Shown: piece after piece, positions 35,496-44,179 of the stretch
How the letters are laid out: the number at the start of each line of letters is the position of its first letter
Position numbering within the stretch: position 1 is the first letter of the stretch
Assembly (NCBI RefSeq): GCF_020443705.1
Contig: NZ_JAIZZK010000010.1
Location: forward strand, 1 to 64,000
Length of the DNA: 64,000 bases
Direction: 5' to 3'
Origin: Clostridium algoriphilum
GTDB lineage: Bacteria > Bacillota > Clostridia > Clostridiales > Clostridiaceae
Translations under genes and position numbers: made by a program
Notes under the pieces: model-generated
Told to the model about the DNA's origin: nothing
The model's database searches: none
The model's input: the letters and a program-made list of their open reading frames with translations, nothing else

Positions 35496-35837
35496 CTACT
35501 TTTTACTTGTAAATATGTTTTTTATAATAGTTAAAATATCTACTATGTAAACTAAGTATCTTTTAAATGAATCTGTTGACTCAAGTGCACTACCAGTTAT
35601 CTTAACTACTACTTCAGTGACATCTTTTACATTATCAGTTATATCGAACCAATTTTTAAATGTTTTTGGTAAAACATCTAATATTTCATCAATATTTTCT
35701 TCGTTCTTTTTAATAATCAAGTTTACACTTGATATGGTTTTAATAAGTTTTAACAATCCGATTATAAGTATAATCAAAAGTGTTAAACCAAGAAAAATAA
35801 ATAAACCTTGTCCTACTTTAAATATATCAACATACAT
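35496..35837 (-). CDS. YtxG/DUF948-like membrane-anchored protein
   Basis: About 113 residues with one N-terminal membrane helix (about 5-30) and a helical, cytoplasmic or surface region (IIKKNEENIDEILDVLPKTFKNWFDITDNVKDVTEVV). This layout and the position next to a YtxH gene suggest a DUF948/YtxG-like protein; the similarity is read by eye. The ATG at 35837 follows GGTG by six bases. The last two genes of the unit are 22 bases apart. Confidence 0.65.
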   Translation of the reverse strand: MYVDIFKVGQGLFIFLGLTLLIILIIGLLKLIKTISSVNLIIKKNEENIDEILDVLPKTFKNWFDITDNVKDVTEVVVKITGSALESTDSFKRYLVYIVDILTIIKNIFTSKK

Positions 35838-35859
35838 TAATAGCACCACTATTCTTTAA

Positions 35860-36261
35860 TTATTTCTTATTCTTTTTTTCATTTACGTCAGGAGACAATG
35901 TATCTTCATCAGTTACAATATCATTTGTTTCAGTTATTTCTTTAGAAGTTTTCTTTTCATTTAAGTATTCAGAGATTTTTGCTTTAGCGTCTGTTACGCT
36001 ATCTTTAGCATTAGTGACTTTATTGTCAATAGTTTGCTTAAGTACTGTAGTTTTTTCTTTAATATTGTTTGTAATATCTTTTGATGAACTAGCAATATCT
36101 TTCCTATTTTCTTTACCAGATTTCGGTGAAAAAAGCATACCTCCGAGTAAACCGCCAAGACTTCCAGCTGCAGTACCAAAAATTACTTTTTTCACAGTTT
36201 TAATTTTTGACTTTCTTTGCATTTCTTTTTTTCTGTTTTTGAACCAACTTGAAAATATCAT
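35860..36261 (-). CDS. YtxH domain-containing protein
   Basis: About 133 residues. A basic N terminus is followed by a glycine-rich hydrophobic segment (VIFGTAAGSLGGLLGGMLFSPKSGKENRKDI), the hallmark of YtxH. A long Lys/Asp/Thr-rich helical tail follows, probably extended. In Bacillus YtxH belongs to a general stress operon with YtxG and YtxJ; the molecular role is unknown. The upstream ATG (36291) is rejected because the AAAGGAGG site lies within that extension. Confidence 0.82.
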   Translation of the reverse strand: MIFSSWFKNRKKEMQRKSKIKTVKKVIFGTAAGSLGGLLGGMLFSPKSGKENRKDIASSSKDITNNIKEKTTVLKQTIDNKVTNAKDSVTDAKAKISEYLNEKKTSKEITETNDIVTDEDTLSPDVNEKKNKK

Positions 36262-36297
36262 AATTTTTCCTCCTTTAAAGTTAGAAACCATATATAT

Positions 36298-36326
36298 ATT
36301 ATAAACAATATGTAGGATATTGTCAA
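36298..36326 (-). promoter_or_regulatory. Sigma-A promoter of the YtxH unit with a palindrome in the spacer
   Basis: On the minus strand TTGACA (36321-36326) and TATAAT (36298-36303) are exactly 17 bases apart. CAATAT-N5-ATATTG (36306-36322) forms an inverted repeat between the two boxes, a usual place for a repressor operator. A separate 13-bp inverted repeat (36340-36352 with 36368-36380) lies upstream, possibly the terminator of the Na/Pi transporter gene. Confidence 0.75.
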
Positions 36327-36429
36327 TAGATAAAGAAATATGTAAAAAGATTTATACTAAGAAGTGGAATCTTTTTACATGATATTAGGAAGGTGTTTCA
36401 TACCGTGTTGAATATGTTAGTTACAGAAA

Positions 36430-38037
36430 TTAGTTAGAACCAATTACCATTTGTGCAATATTGTTTGAATGGTCGCCCACTCTTTCAAGATTGGTTAATA
36501 GTTCTAGATACACAGAGCTACCCTTTGGAGTACATTCATGGCTACTTAATCTAGTTATATGTTCTTTTTTTAGTTTTCTTTCCATTTTATCTATCTCTTT
36601 TTCTACTTTCATAGCTTTACGGGCAGATTCTAAGTCAGAATTTTCTAAAGCAGTTATTGCGTTATCAACGCAGTATTTTACAGTTTCAAACATATATGTA
36701 ACATCAGATATTGCTTTTTCTGAAAAAACTATTTTATGATCCAACCTGCTTCTAGCTAGCTCACCTAGGTTTTCAGCATGATCTCCAATTCTCTCTATAT
36801 CATTTACTACATTAAATAGTGAAGTGATAATATCAGATTGACGTTCTGATAGAGGCATGCTTGAAAGAGACACCATATAACTAGTTATTTCTCTATTAAG
36901 ATAATTTATTGTAACCTCATTATTAATAACTAAGTTCATCTTATCTTCATCAGAATTTAAAAAAGCTTGCATTGAATTAGAAAGATTTTGGGAGGATAAT
37001 TTACCCATTCTAGTAACTTCTTTAATAACTTGTCCAACTGCAATCGACGGGGTTTCTAAAAGTCTTCTATCTAGGTACTCGAGTACAAGAGCAGATGATT
37101 TTTCATCCTCTCCAGGCACTAATTTGTTAACAATTTTAACTAAAGTACCGATAAACCAAATTTGTATAAATACATTTGTTACATTAAACAAGGTGTGAGC
37201 ATTTGCTATTTGTCTTTGAACATCTCCACCAAACATTGGAACAATTTTTAATACTAACTTGAAAGCTAGCATAAATATTACTGTGCCTGTAAAGTTAAAG
37301 ATCAAATGTATAAACGCTGCTCGCTTAGCATTTTTAGTGGTTCCTATACTAGCGAGTAGAGCAGTAGCACAGGTCCCAATATTATCTCCGAAAAGTATAG
37401 GAAGTGCAACAGCAAGCGAAATACTGCTATTTGAAGCAAGTGCCATTAATATTCCAATAGTAGCACTACTACTTTGAATTGTTGCTGTCATACAAAGACC
37501 GACTAGAACTCCCATGAATGGGTGTTTTCCTAAAACTAGAATAAGATTTTTAAAGCTATCTAATTCACCTAAAGGCTTCATAGCAGTTTCCATCATTGAC
37601 ATACCAACAAATAATATACCGAAACCTAAAACAATCTCGCCAATGTCGTTAGTTTTTTTCTTCTTGCTAAATAAAACTAAAGCGGCACCTATTGCGAGAA
37701 TAAATGGTGCGATGTCTGTAAGTTTGAAGGCTATAAGTTGAGCTGTCATTGTAGTGCCAATATTTGCACCCATGATAACGCCGGCAGCTTGAAACAAATT
37801 CATAAGCCCCGCATTTACAAAACCTATAGTCATTACAGTAGTAGCACTACTACTTTGAATAATAGCAGTTACACCTGCACCAACAATTACGGCGAAAAAC
37901 CTATTGCTAGTTAGTATTTCTAGCATTCTTTTTAACTTTTCTCCTGCAGCCTTTTGGAGACCATCCCCCATAAGCTTCATTCCATAGACAAACAGTCCTA
38001 AACCACCTAAAAGCTGAAAAATCATCTTGTAATCCAC
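36430..38037 (-). CDS. Na+/phosphate cotransporter with PhoU-like domain
   Basis: About 535 residues. The membrane half holds two inverted repeats with the QSSSATT motif (AIIQSSSATTVMTIG near 50 and ATIQSSSATIGILMA near 190), typical of NptA/type II Na/Pi cotransporters. The C-terminal third (about 340-535) is a PhoU-like helical domain. It imports phosphate, or exports it in some species. The start is probably the GTG at 38037, seven bases after AAGAGGAG; the 15 upstream codons include that site. A PhoP-type box upstream suggests control by phosphate. Confidence 0.9.
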   Translation of the reverse strand: MDYKMIFQLLGGLGLFVYGMKLMGDGLQKAAGEKLKRMLEILTSNRFFAVIVGAGVTAIIQSSSATTVMTIGFVNAGLMNLFQAAGVIMGANIGTTMTAQLIAFKLTDIAPFILAIGAALVLFSKKKKTNDIGEIVLGFGILFVGMSMMETAMKPLGELDSFKNLILVLGKHPFMGVLVGLCMTATIQSSSATIGILMALASNSSISLAVALPILFGDNIGTCATALLASIGTTKNAKRAAFIHLIFNFTGTVIFMLAFKLVLKIVPMFGGDVQRQIANAHTLFNVTNVFIQIWFIGTLVKIVNKLVPGEDEKSSALVLEYLDRRLLETPSIAVGQVIKEVTRMGKLSSQNLSNSMQAFLNSDEDKMNLVINNEVTINYLNREITSYMVSLSSMPLSERQSDIITSLFNVVNDIERIGDHAENLGELARSRLDHKIVFSEKAISDVTYMFETVKYCVDNAITALENSDLESARKAMKVEKEIDKMERKLKKEHITRLSSHECTPKGSSVYLELLTNLERVGDHSNNIAQMVIGSN

Positions 38038-38077
38038 ATTAACACTCCTCTTAAAAACACTATTCAGAAGAAATCTT

Positions 38078-38104
38078 ATCATAGTAATGTTAAGATGGTG
38101 TTAA
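38078..38104 (-). promoter_or_regulatory. PhoP-type box and -10 element of the Na/Pi transporter gene
   Basis: On the minus strand TTAACA (38099-38104), five bases, TTAACA (38088-38093), four bases, then TATGAT (38078-38083). TTAACA-like direct repeats with 11-base spacing are the known binding site of PhoP in Bacillus and relatives. Here they cover the -35 region of a phosphate transporter gene. Confidence 0.7.
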
Positions 38105-38194
38105 GTTTCAACAGTTTGTGTTAATTTATTTAAGTTTTCGAAGATTGTTCATCATATTTTAAAACATATAAAAGAAAGTGTAATATGGATAGAG

Positions 38195-38731
38195 CTACAT
38201 ATAAACCTTTCTTTTCCTTAAAATTCTTATTAGAATTAATGCAATACATCCACCAATAAGTGCAGTTATTAGCTGAGGTATTCCCATAGTAAGAATTAAC
38301 TTATTAACTATTTTTGCAGGTATATTTAAATTAAATATGGGTATAAGCTTTGAGGCTGAAAATGATAAAAATATGTATTTTATAAAAGCTCCAATTATGA
38401 TCCCCAGATATTTGCCATAATTACCTCGCTTACTTATAATTATAAAGCTAAGAACAAATAGTATATTCCCAATAATTATAAAGGGGATGAAAGGGCCCAG
38501 TGCACTGGCAAGTTGACCAGTTAGATAAGCGAGGAATGGGGTTAGAGAACCTACTAGTATTCCATAACTACCACCGCATATTATAGCCGTGAGTATAAGT
38601 ATTGCATTAACAGCTGGGCCAACAAATATTTGGCTTATTTGAGGTTCAGCTTTTCCGAGAACCTGAAAAACTATAGCAAGTGCGAGAAAGAGGCTTGTTT
38701 TTACTAATTTATTTACATTCCCAATTTTCAC
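38195..38731 (-). CDS. ECF transporter S component
   Basis: About 178 residues with six hydrophobic segments. The sequence VKTSLFLALAIVFQVLGKAEPQISQIFVGPAVNAILILTAII and the Gly/Pro loop GPFIPFIIIGN are typical of substrate-binding S components that use a shared ECF energising module (not in this window). The vitamin or substrate is unknown. The GTG at 38731 follows AAAGGAG by eight bases; the 44 codons upstream have an unlikely composition and cross the promoter. Confidence 0.72.
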   Translation of the reverse strand: MKIGNVNKLVKTSLFLALAIVFQVLGKAEPQISQIFVGPAVNAILILTAIICGGSYGILVGSLTPFLAYLTGQLASALGPFIPFIIIGNILFVLSFIIISKRGNYGKYLGIIIGAFIKYIFLSFSASKLIPIFNLNIPAKIVNKLILTMGIPQLITALIGGCIALILIRILRKRKVYM

Positions 38732-38767
38732 ATTATTTACTCCTTTTCCTATTATTTTCATAAAACA

Positions 38768-38818
38768 ATGATACCTTATTAAAAGAGAAACTTCAATGTA
38801 AAGATAATACATGTAAAG
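38768..38818 (-). promoter_or_regulatory. Promoter of the ECF S component with upstream direct repeats
   Basis: Minus-strand TTGAAG (38791-38796) and TATCAT (38768-38773) are 17 bases apart. On the plus strand ATGTAAAG occurs twice (38796-38803 and 38811-38818), a direct repeat with 15-base period abutting the -35 box, possibly an operator. Confidence 0.5.
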
Positions 38819-38884
38819 GTGATATTTATATTGATATAAAAATAGATATTTATTGTAAGACATAAATTATAAAATTCTATTTAA

Positions 38885-38926
38885 GTAACATTTGTTACCG
38901 ACTTTTAATCTGTGTGAAAGTATAAT
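38885..38926 (+). promoter_or_regulatory. hcp2 promoter with CRP/FNR-type (HcpR-like) operator
   Basis: GTAAC-ATTT-GTTAC (38885-38898) and TATAAT (38921-38926). The palindrome centre is 29.5 bases from the first base of the -10, the same as at hcp1, giving about -41.5. No clear -35 box. The remaining leader to the gene is about 120 bases. Confidence 0.75.
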
Positions 38927-39050
38927 GAAGTTAGTTCATCGGAAGGTTAAATTACTTATGTTGATGTTAAATGATCAAATTAGTAATTTTAATAGAAGGA
39001 AGATAATTATATAAATAGTTATCTATCCAAAAATAATAGGGGGAATTACA

Positions 39051-40694
39051 ATGAGTATGTTTTGTTATCAATGTCAAGAAACTTCAAAGGGAACAGGCTG
39101 CACAATAAGAGGAGTTTGTGGTAAAACAGATGATGTAGCTAATCTGCAGGATTTATTAATCTATGTTTTAAAAGGAATATCAATTTATAGCACAAGAGCA
39201 AGGGAAATTGGAGTAGAAAATAAAGAAATAAATGAATTTGTAGTAAACGGATTATTTATGACTATAACAAATGCAAATTTTAATAAAGTTAGATTCATAG
39301 AAGCTATAACAAAAGCCTTAGAATTACGTGAAGTTATTAAGGCTGAACTAGTTAATGCTGGTGGAGTATTAGATGAAAGCTTTCCAGAATGTGCAACATG
39401 GACAGGTGTTTCTGAAGAATTTGAGAGTAAGTCAATAAAAGTTGGAGTTCTTGATACAGAAAATGAGGATGTAAGATCTTTAAGAGAACTAGTAACTTAT
39501 GGTATTAAAGGGATGGCAGCTTATGCTGACCACGCATATAACTTAGGATTTGAAAACAACGAATTATATTCATTTATGCAAAAAGGATTAGCTCAAATTA
39601 CTGATGATAGTTTATCAGTTGATCAATTAGTTGCATTAACACTAGAGTGTGGTAAATATGGTGTAGATGCTATGGCGCTACTCGATGGAGCTAATACTAC
39701 TACTTACGGAAATCCAGAAATTACAAAAGTAAACATAGGAGTTCGTAACAACCCAGGAATATTAATTAGTGGACATGATTTAAAGGATATGGAAGAATTA
39801 TTAAAGCAAACAGAAGGCACAGGAGTAGATGTATATACTCATAGTGAGATGTTACCAGCTAACTATTACCCAGCTTTCAAGAAATACACTCACCTTGTAG
39901 GTAATTATGGAAATGCATGGTGGAAGCAAAATTCAGAGTTTGAAAGTTTTAATGGACCAATACTCATGACAACAAACTGTATTACTCCTCCAAAGGATTC
40001 TTATAAAGAAAGAGTTTATACAACTGGAGCAACTGGATATGCTGGATTGAATCATATAGCTGATGGAAAAGATGGAGCCCCAAAGGATTTCTCAGATATA
40101 ATAAACCATGCAAAGAAGTGTAGTGCACCAACTGAAATCGAAAGGGGAGAAATAGTTGGAGGATTTGCTCATAATCAAGTAATAGCACTCGCGGACAAGA
40201 TTGTAGAAGCAGTTAAAACAGGAGCAATTAAGAGATTCTTTGTAATGGCTGGTTGTGATGGACGAATGAAAGGCCGCGAATATTATACTGACTTTGCAAA
40301 AGAATTACCAACGGATACAGTTATTTTAACTGCAGGTTGTGCAAAATATAGATACAATAAATTAGAACTCGGAGATATTGGTGGAATTCCTAGAGTTTTA
40401 GATGCAGGACAATGTAATGATTCATATTCATTAGTTGTTATTGCAATGAAGTTACAAGAAGTGTTTGGATTATCTGATATCAATGAATTACCAATAACAT
40501 ACAATATTGCGTGGTATGAACAAAAGGCTGTAATAGTATTATTAGCATTACTTCACCTAGGCGTTAAAAATATTCACTTAGGACCAACATTACCAGCATT
40601 TTTATCCCCAAATGTTGTTAATGTCTTAGTGGAAAACTTTGGAATAGCTCCTATTGGAAGCGTAGAAGACGATATAAAAATGTTTATGGCTTAA
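39051..40694 (+). CDS. hcp: Hybrid cluster protein, copy 2
   Basis: A 547-residue class I hybrid cluster protein, closely similar to copy 1 at 3192, especially from residue 200 on. N-terminal cysteines again have the Cx2Cx8Cx5C spacing ([19 protein letters not shown]). Cluster ligands [50 protein letters not shown] and WYEQKAV are all present. It lacks the roughly 25 residues around [16 protein letters not shown] found in copy 1. Single gene with its own operator and terminator. Two copies may differ in electron donor or in response to NO and hydroxylamine; that is inference. Confidence 0.95.
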   Translation: MSMFCYQCQETSKGTGCTIRGVCGKTDDVANLQDLLIYVLKGISIYSTRAREIGVENKEINEFVVNGLFMTITNANFNKVRFIEAITKALELREVIKAELVNAGGVLDESFPECATWTGVSEEFESKSIKVGVLDTENEDVRSLRELVTYGIKGMAAYADHAYNLGFENNELYSFMQKGLAQITDDSLSVDQLVALTLECGKYGVDAMALLDGANTTTYGNPEITKVNIGVRNNPGILISGHDLKDMEELLKQTEGTGVDVYTHSEMLPANYYPAFKKYTHLVGNYGNAWWKQNSEFESFNGPILMTTNCITPPKDSYKERVYTTGATGYAGLNHIADGKDGAPKDFSDIINHAKKCSAPTEIERGEIVGGFAHNQVIALADKIVEAVKTGAIKRFFVMAGCDGRMKGREYYTDFAKELPTDTVILTAGCAKYRYNKLELGDIGGIPRVLDAGQCNDSYSLVVIAMKLQEVFGLSDINELPITYNIAWYEQKAVIVLLALLHLGVKNIHLGPTLPAFLSPNVVNVLVENFGIAPIGSVEDDIKMFMA

Positions 40695-40708
40695 AATTTA
40701 AATAAATG

Positions 40709-40755
40709 GGACTGACTAATATAGAAATTATTTTTTATATTAGTTAGTCCTTTTT
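40709..40755 (+). terminator. Terminator of hcp2
   Basis: GGACTGACTAATATA (40709-40723) pairs with 40736-40750 (one G-T pair), followed by TTTTTG. Confidence 0.9.
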
Positions 40756-40845
40756 GTGCTTAAATTAAACATAATGAATTATTTTTTTAAATGACTTAGT
40801 GGGTTTATAAGAATTTGTTTTGCGGGGGTTATAGTAATATTACTC

Positions 40846-41028
40846 TTACGTTGATGCTATATTGACAAACATATCTTTCATAAATTCAGCTGTTGCATTG
40901 CTAAATATACAACAAAATTTTACATACTCTGTTATAGATAATCCAAGCAACTCTGCTTTATCTTTTATAACTGACTTTTCTAACTCACTAACCCTTATCT
41001 GAAGTACCTCTTTTTTTAATGCTTTCAT
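40846..41028 (-). CDS. Orphan ribbon-helix-helix-like protein, 60 residues
   Basis: A 60-residue protein beginning MKALKKEVLQIRVSELEKSVIKDKAELLGLSITEYVKFC. This beta-strand then helix-helix order is that of ribbon-helix-helix DNA-binding proteins such as DUF1778 antitoxins or MobC-like plasmid proteins. The ribosome site GGGGTGATTTA is strong. There is no toxin or mobilisation gene next to it. It may act as a small repressor or be a remnant of a toxin-antitoxin or plasmid module. Confidence 0.7.
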   Translation of the reverse strand: MKALKKEVLQIRVSELEKSVIKDKAELLGLSITEYVKFCCIFSNATAEFMKDMFVNIAST

Positions 41029-41179
41029 TAAATCACCCCTGTAATTAAAATTTTTACTAGTTATTAAGTATATTATATATGTAAATAAATGTAATTACAA
41101 TATTATTAATTATAATACTTTTTAATTTAAATGAACAAGTAAACATATAGATAGATCATACACAGGTATTATAAAAAAG

Positions 41180-41208
41180 TTGACAAATAAAAACTGATAA
41201 AGTATACT
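41180..41208 (+). promoter_or_regulatory. Sigma-A promoter of the ilvBN operon
   Basis: TTGACA (41180-41185) and TATACT (41203-41208) with a 17-base spacer, just upstream of the T-box leader. Confidence 0.85.
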
Positions 41209-41254
41209 ATTCTAAATAGAAAAATAAATTTGAATATTGTGAAAACTGTGACAG

Positions 41255-41505
41255 GGAAAAAGTAGACATTCTTCATATTTCTCAGAGAGTGGGGGAAGCT
41301 GTAAACCCATAAATAGTTAATGTTGAAACTCACCCTTGAGTTGTAAGCTGAAATTATATTGTGATTATATATAATATTATGTATAAAACATATAAGGTAA
41401 GCCGTGCCGGTGTATATAAAGTATACGTCGTTATTTAATTAAGATATAAAAATGGGTGGTACCGCGATAGACTTTTCGCCCCAATGGGAAGAGGTCTTTT
41501 TTTTA
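41255..41505 (+). ncRNA. T-box leader of ilvBN, probable leucine specifier (CTC)
   Basis: The T-box core GGTGGTACCGCG lies at about 41455-41466 and is followed by a terminator (GACTTTTC... GAAGAGGTC) and eight T near 41496-41503. Stem I begins near CAGAGAGTGGGG. In the specifier loop GAAACTCACCC, CTC (41329-41331) followed by A is the best specifier codon, so uncharged leucine tRNA would relieve termination. The 5' end is approximate. Starvation for a branched-chain amino acid would switch on acetolactate synthase. Confidence 0.9.
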
Positions 41506-41589
41506 TACTCAAAATTCAATTCATACAATAAAAAGATGCATATACAGGATTCAATATTTAGTGAATATTAAATTGAAGGGGGCACGAAA

Positions 41590-43200
41590 ATGAAAGCTGC
41601 TGATGCAATAATTCAATGTCTAGAAAAAGAGAATGTGAAAATAGTATTTGGTTACCCAGGTGTTCCAGTAGGGCCTTTATATGAAGCTTTAAGAAAATCC
41701 AATATAGAACATATATTGGTAAGACATGAACAGGCCGCAGGACATGGTGCAAGTGGGTATGCTAGGTCAACAAGATCGATTGGGGTATGTATTGCAACTT
41801 CAGGACCTGGAGCTATTAACCTTATAACGGGTATAGCCACTGCATATGCAGATTCTATTCCTATTGTAGCAATTACTGGACAAGTTCGAACAGATTTAAT
41901 TGGAAAAGATGTTTTTCAAGAAGCAGATATTATTGGTGCAACAGACTCTTTTACAAAACATAGTTATCTTGTTAAAGACGCAAAGGACATTCCTAGAATT
42001 ATGAAAGAGGCATTTTATATAGCGAAAACTGGAAGACCGGGCCCGGTACTTGTAGATATACCTCTTGATATTCAAAATGCAGAAATTGATTTTGAATATC
42101 CTAAGGAAGTAAATATAAGAGGATACAAGCCTACTGTTAATGGTCATAAGGGGCAAATAAAAAAAGCAATAGAAAAAATTAAAAACAGTAAACGACCTCT
42201 TATTTGTGCAGGTGGGGGCGTTATGTCTGCAAATGCTGAAAAGGAATTAATTAAATTTATAGAAAAATCTAAAATTCCAATGGTACACACCTTAATGGGT
42301 AAGGATGGAATACCTTCAAAATTTATTTATAATGTTGGATTAATTGGGTCTCATGGCTTTAAGTATGCCAATAAAGCAGTAGCTGAGGCTGATGTTTTAA
42401 TTCTTGTGGGTACGAGAGTTGCAGATAGAGCAACTGGAGGATCTAAGAGTTTTGGAAAAATGGCAGATATTATTCATATTGATGTTGATCCAGCGGAAAT
42501 AGGTAAAAATCTTAGTGCTCTTATTCCTGTAGTTGGAGATTGCAAAAAAATATTAGGAGATCTTACTGACGGAATAACAGGAATTAATACAAAAGTATGG
42601 CTTGACGAAATTCAAAGTTGGAAAAAACAATATGTTAAAATTAGGGAAACAAATGGAAAAGTAAATCCACAATATGCTTTAGAACTACTTTCAAAAATGA
42701 TAGAAGATGATGCGATTGTTACTGCAGATGTAGGACAAAATCAAATCTGGACTTCTCATTATCTTGAAATGCTTGGTAATAGAAGATTTCTAACAAGTGG
42801 AGGCCTTGGAACAATGGGATATTCCATTCCTGCGTCGGTTGGTTGTAAGTTGGCTTTCCCTGATAGACGTGTTGTTGCAGTAATGGGAGATGGCAGTTTT
42901 CAGATGAGTATGTCAGAACTAGGAACGATTGCACAAAATCATCTAAACATAATATTTTTATTATTTAACAATTTTCATCTTGGTATGGTTCGTGAATACC
43001 AGAGCAGTGTCTATAATAATACTTACGGTGTTAATTTATGTGAAAATCCTAATTTTGTTAAATTAGTAGAAGCTTATGGATTTTGTGGAAAAAAAGTTAA
43101 TTCTAATTCAGAATTAAAAGCAGCACTTGAAGAAGCTATGGCTAGCAACAAAACTTTTTTGATAGAATGTATTGTAAGCGAAGAAGAGAGTACATTATAG
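41590..43200 (+). CDS. ilvB: Acetolactate synthase large subunit
   Basis: A 536-residue thiamine-diphosphate enzyme making acetolactate or acetohydroxybutyrate, the first shared step of valine, leucine and isoleucine synthesis. Catalytic E47 is in VRHEQAAGHGASGYAR, and the TPP/Mg motif is MGDGSFQMSMSELGTIAQNHLNIIFLLFNN near 427-456. The central FAD-type domain (AGGGVMSANAEKELI) is present. It is coupled to ilvN and under a T-box, so it is the anabolic and not the catabolic (AlsS) form. It lies 85 bases after the T-box. Confidence 0.95.
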   Translation: MKAADAIIQCLEKENVKIVFGYPGVPVGPLYEALRKSNIEHILVRHEQAAGHGASGYARSTRSIGVCIATSGPGAINLITGIATAYADSIPIVAITGQVRTDLIGKDVFQEADIIGATDSFTKHSYLVKDAKDIPRIMKEAFYIAKTGRPGPVLVDIPLDIQNAEIDFEYPKEVNIRGYKPTVNGHKGQIKKAIEKIKNSKRPLICAGGGVMSANAEKELIKFIEKSKIPMVHTLMGKDGIPSKFIYNVGLIGSHGFKYANKAVAEADVLILVGTRVADRATGGSKSFGKMADIIHIDVDPAEIGKNLSALIPVVGDCKKILGDLTDGITGINTKVWLDEIQSWKKQYVKIRETNGKVNPQYALELLSKMIEDDAIVTADVGQNQIWTSHYLEMLGNRRFLTSGGLGTMGYSIPASVGCKLAFPDRRVVAVMGDGSFQMSMSELGTIAQNHLNIIFLLFNNFHLGMVREYQSSVYNNTYGVNLCENPNFVKLVEAYGFCGKKVNSNSELKAALEEAMASNKTFLIECIVSEEESTL

Positions 43201-43216
43201 AAGGGGATGAAAAGTT

Positions 43217-43705
43217 ATGAATAGATACATTTTATCTATATTAGTTGAAAATCATTCAGGGGTTTTAAGTAAAATGGCCGGTTTATTTACACGAAGAGGA
43301 TATAATATTGATAGCTTAACTGTTAGTGTTACAGATGACCCCAGTATTTCACGTACGACAATTGTTGTGAGCGGTGATGAGCAAATTATTGAGCAAATTG
43401 TAAAACAGTTAAATAAATTGATAGATGTAATAAAAATATTGGAGATATGTCCTGAAAAATCAGTTTCTAGAGAATTGGCACTTATAAAAGTAAGTGCGGA
43501 GCAAAGTACAAGGTCTCTTATTATAGAAGTGGTAAATACATTCAGAGCTAATATTGTAGAAATGAATCCTAAAAATATGATTATTGAAGTAACTGGGGAT
43601 GAAGAGAAGGTATCTGCATTCGTTGAATTAATGAAACCATATGGGATTAAGGAAATTGTTCGCACAGGGCTTGCAGTACTGCAAAGACGCTCAGAAATGT
43701 ATTAG
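43217..43705 (+). CDS. ilvN: Acetolactate synthase small (regulatory) subunit
   Basis: A 162-residue protein with an N-terminal ACT domain (YILSILVENHSGVLSKMAGLFTRRGYNIDSLTV) and the family's C-terminal domain from about residue 80. It activates IlvB and mediates feedback inhibition by valine. AAGGGGATG lies before the ATG, 16 bases after ilvB. It is also called ilvH. The 474 bases to glcT hold a terminator and the glcT promoter, and no gene. Confidence 0.95.
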   Translation: MNRYILSILVENHSGVLSKMAGLFTRRGYNIDSLTVSVTDDPSISRTTIVVSGDEQIIEQIVKQLNKLIDVIKILEICPEKSVSRELALIKVSAEQSTRSLIIEVVNTFRANIVEMNPKNMIIEVTGDEEKVSAFVELMKPYGIKEIVRTGLAVLQRRSEMY

Positions 43706-43830
43706 CAGAAAGATGATTAACATATAAATTTGACATAAATATTCATAACCACTGTTTTTCAATAAAAATGAATAATATAATTATGTAATGGTGATTACCA
43801 TAAGGAGAATGACTAAAGAAAAATATCGAG

Positions 43831-43868
43831 CGACTGGGTAAAAATATATTTTATCCAGTCGATTTTTT
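43831..43868 (+). terminator. Terminator of ilvBN
   Basis: CGACTGGGTAAAA (43831-43843) pairs with TTTTATCCAGTCG (43849-43861), followed by ATTTTTT. Confidence 0.88.
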
Positions 43869-44130
43869 ATATTGAATTATTTAGGAGGTAAGAATGTATT
43901 TCAAGACCTACTAAACATTGCTAATAATTTAGATGTTTAATGTCTATTATTAAATAATTGCACATGGAAATAAAGTTTAAGGGCAAAACAATCAGGTCAT
44001 GATTTTAAATATTACAGAAAAAAAATTACATTATAAAGCAAAAAATAAAAGCTTAAGTTTCATAGAAAACATAATATTACAAAATTAGCGCGAATTATTA
44101 AACTTTTAAGAATATATTTTTAAAAAACTC

Positions 44131-44159
44131 TTGAATAATTGTAAAATGTATTTTAAAAT
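44131..44159 (+). promoter_or_regulatory. Probable glcT promoter
   Basis: TTGAAT (44131-44136) and TAAAAT (44154-44159) with a 17-base spacer, 21 bases before glcT. Confidence 0.65.
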
Positions 44160-44179
44160 ATAGGAGAGGTAATTTTAAC

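Noticed and set aside
43252-43665. Minus-strand open frame of 137 codons inside ilvN
   Set aside because: Antisense to ilvN, whose ACT domain and operon position are clear; no ribosome site.
43787-43846. Mini-frame MTKEKYRATG and a small ATGGT/ACCAT hairpin after ilvN
   Set aside because: The ribosome site is one base from the ATG, and the frame ends inside the ilvBN terminator; not convincing as a leader peptide.
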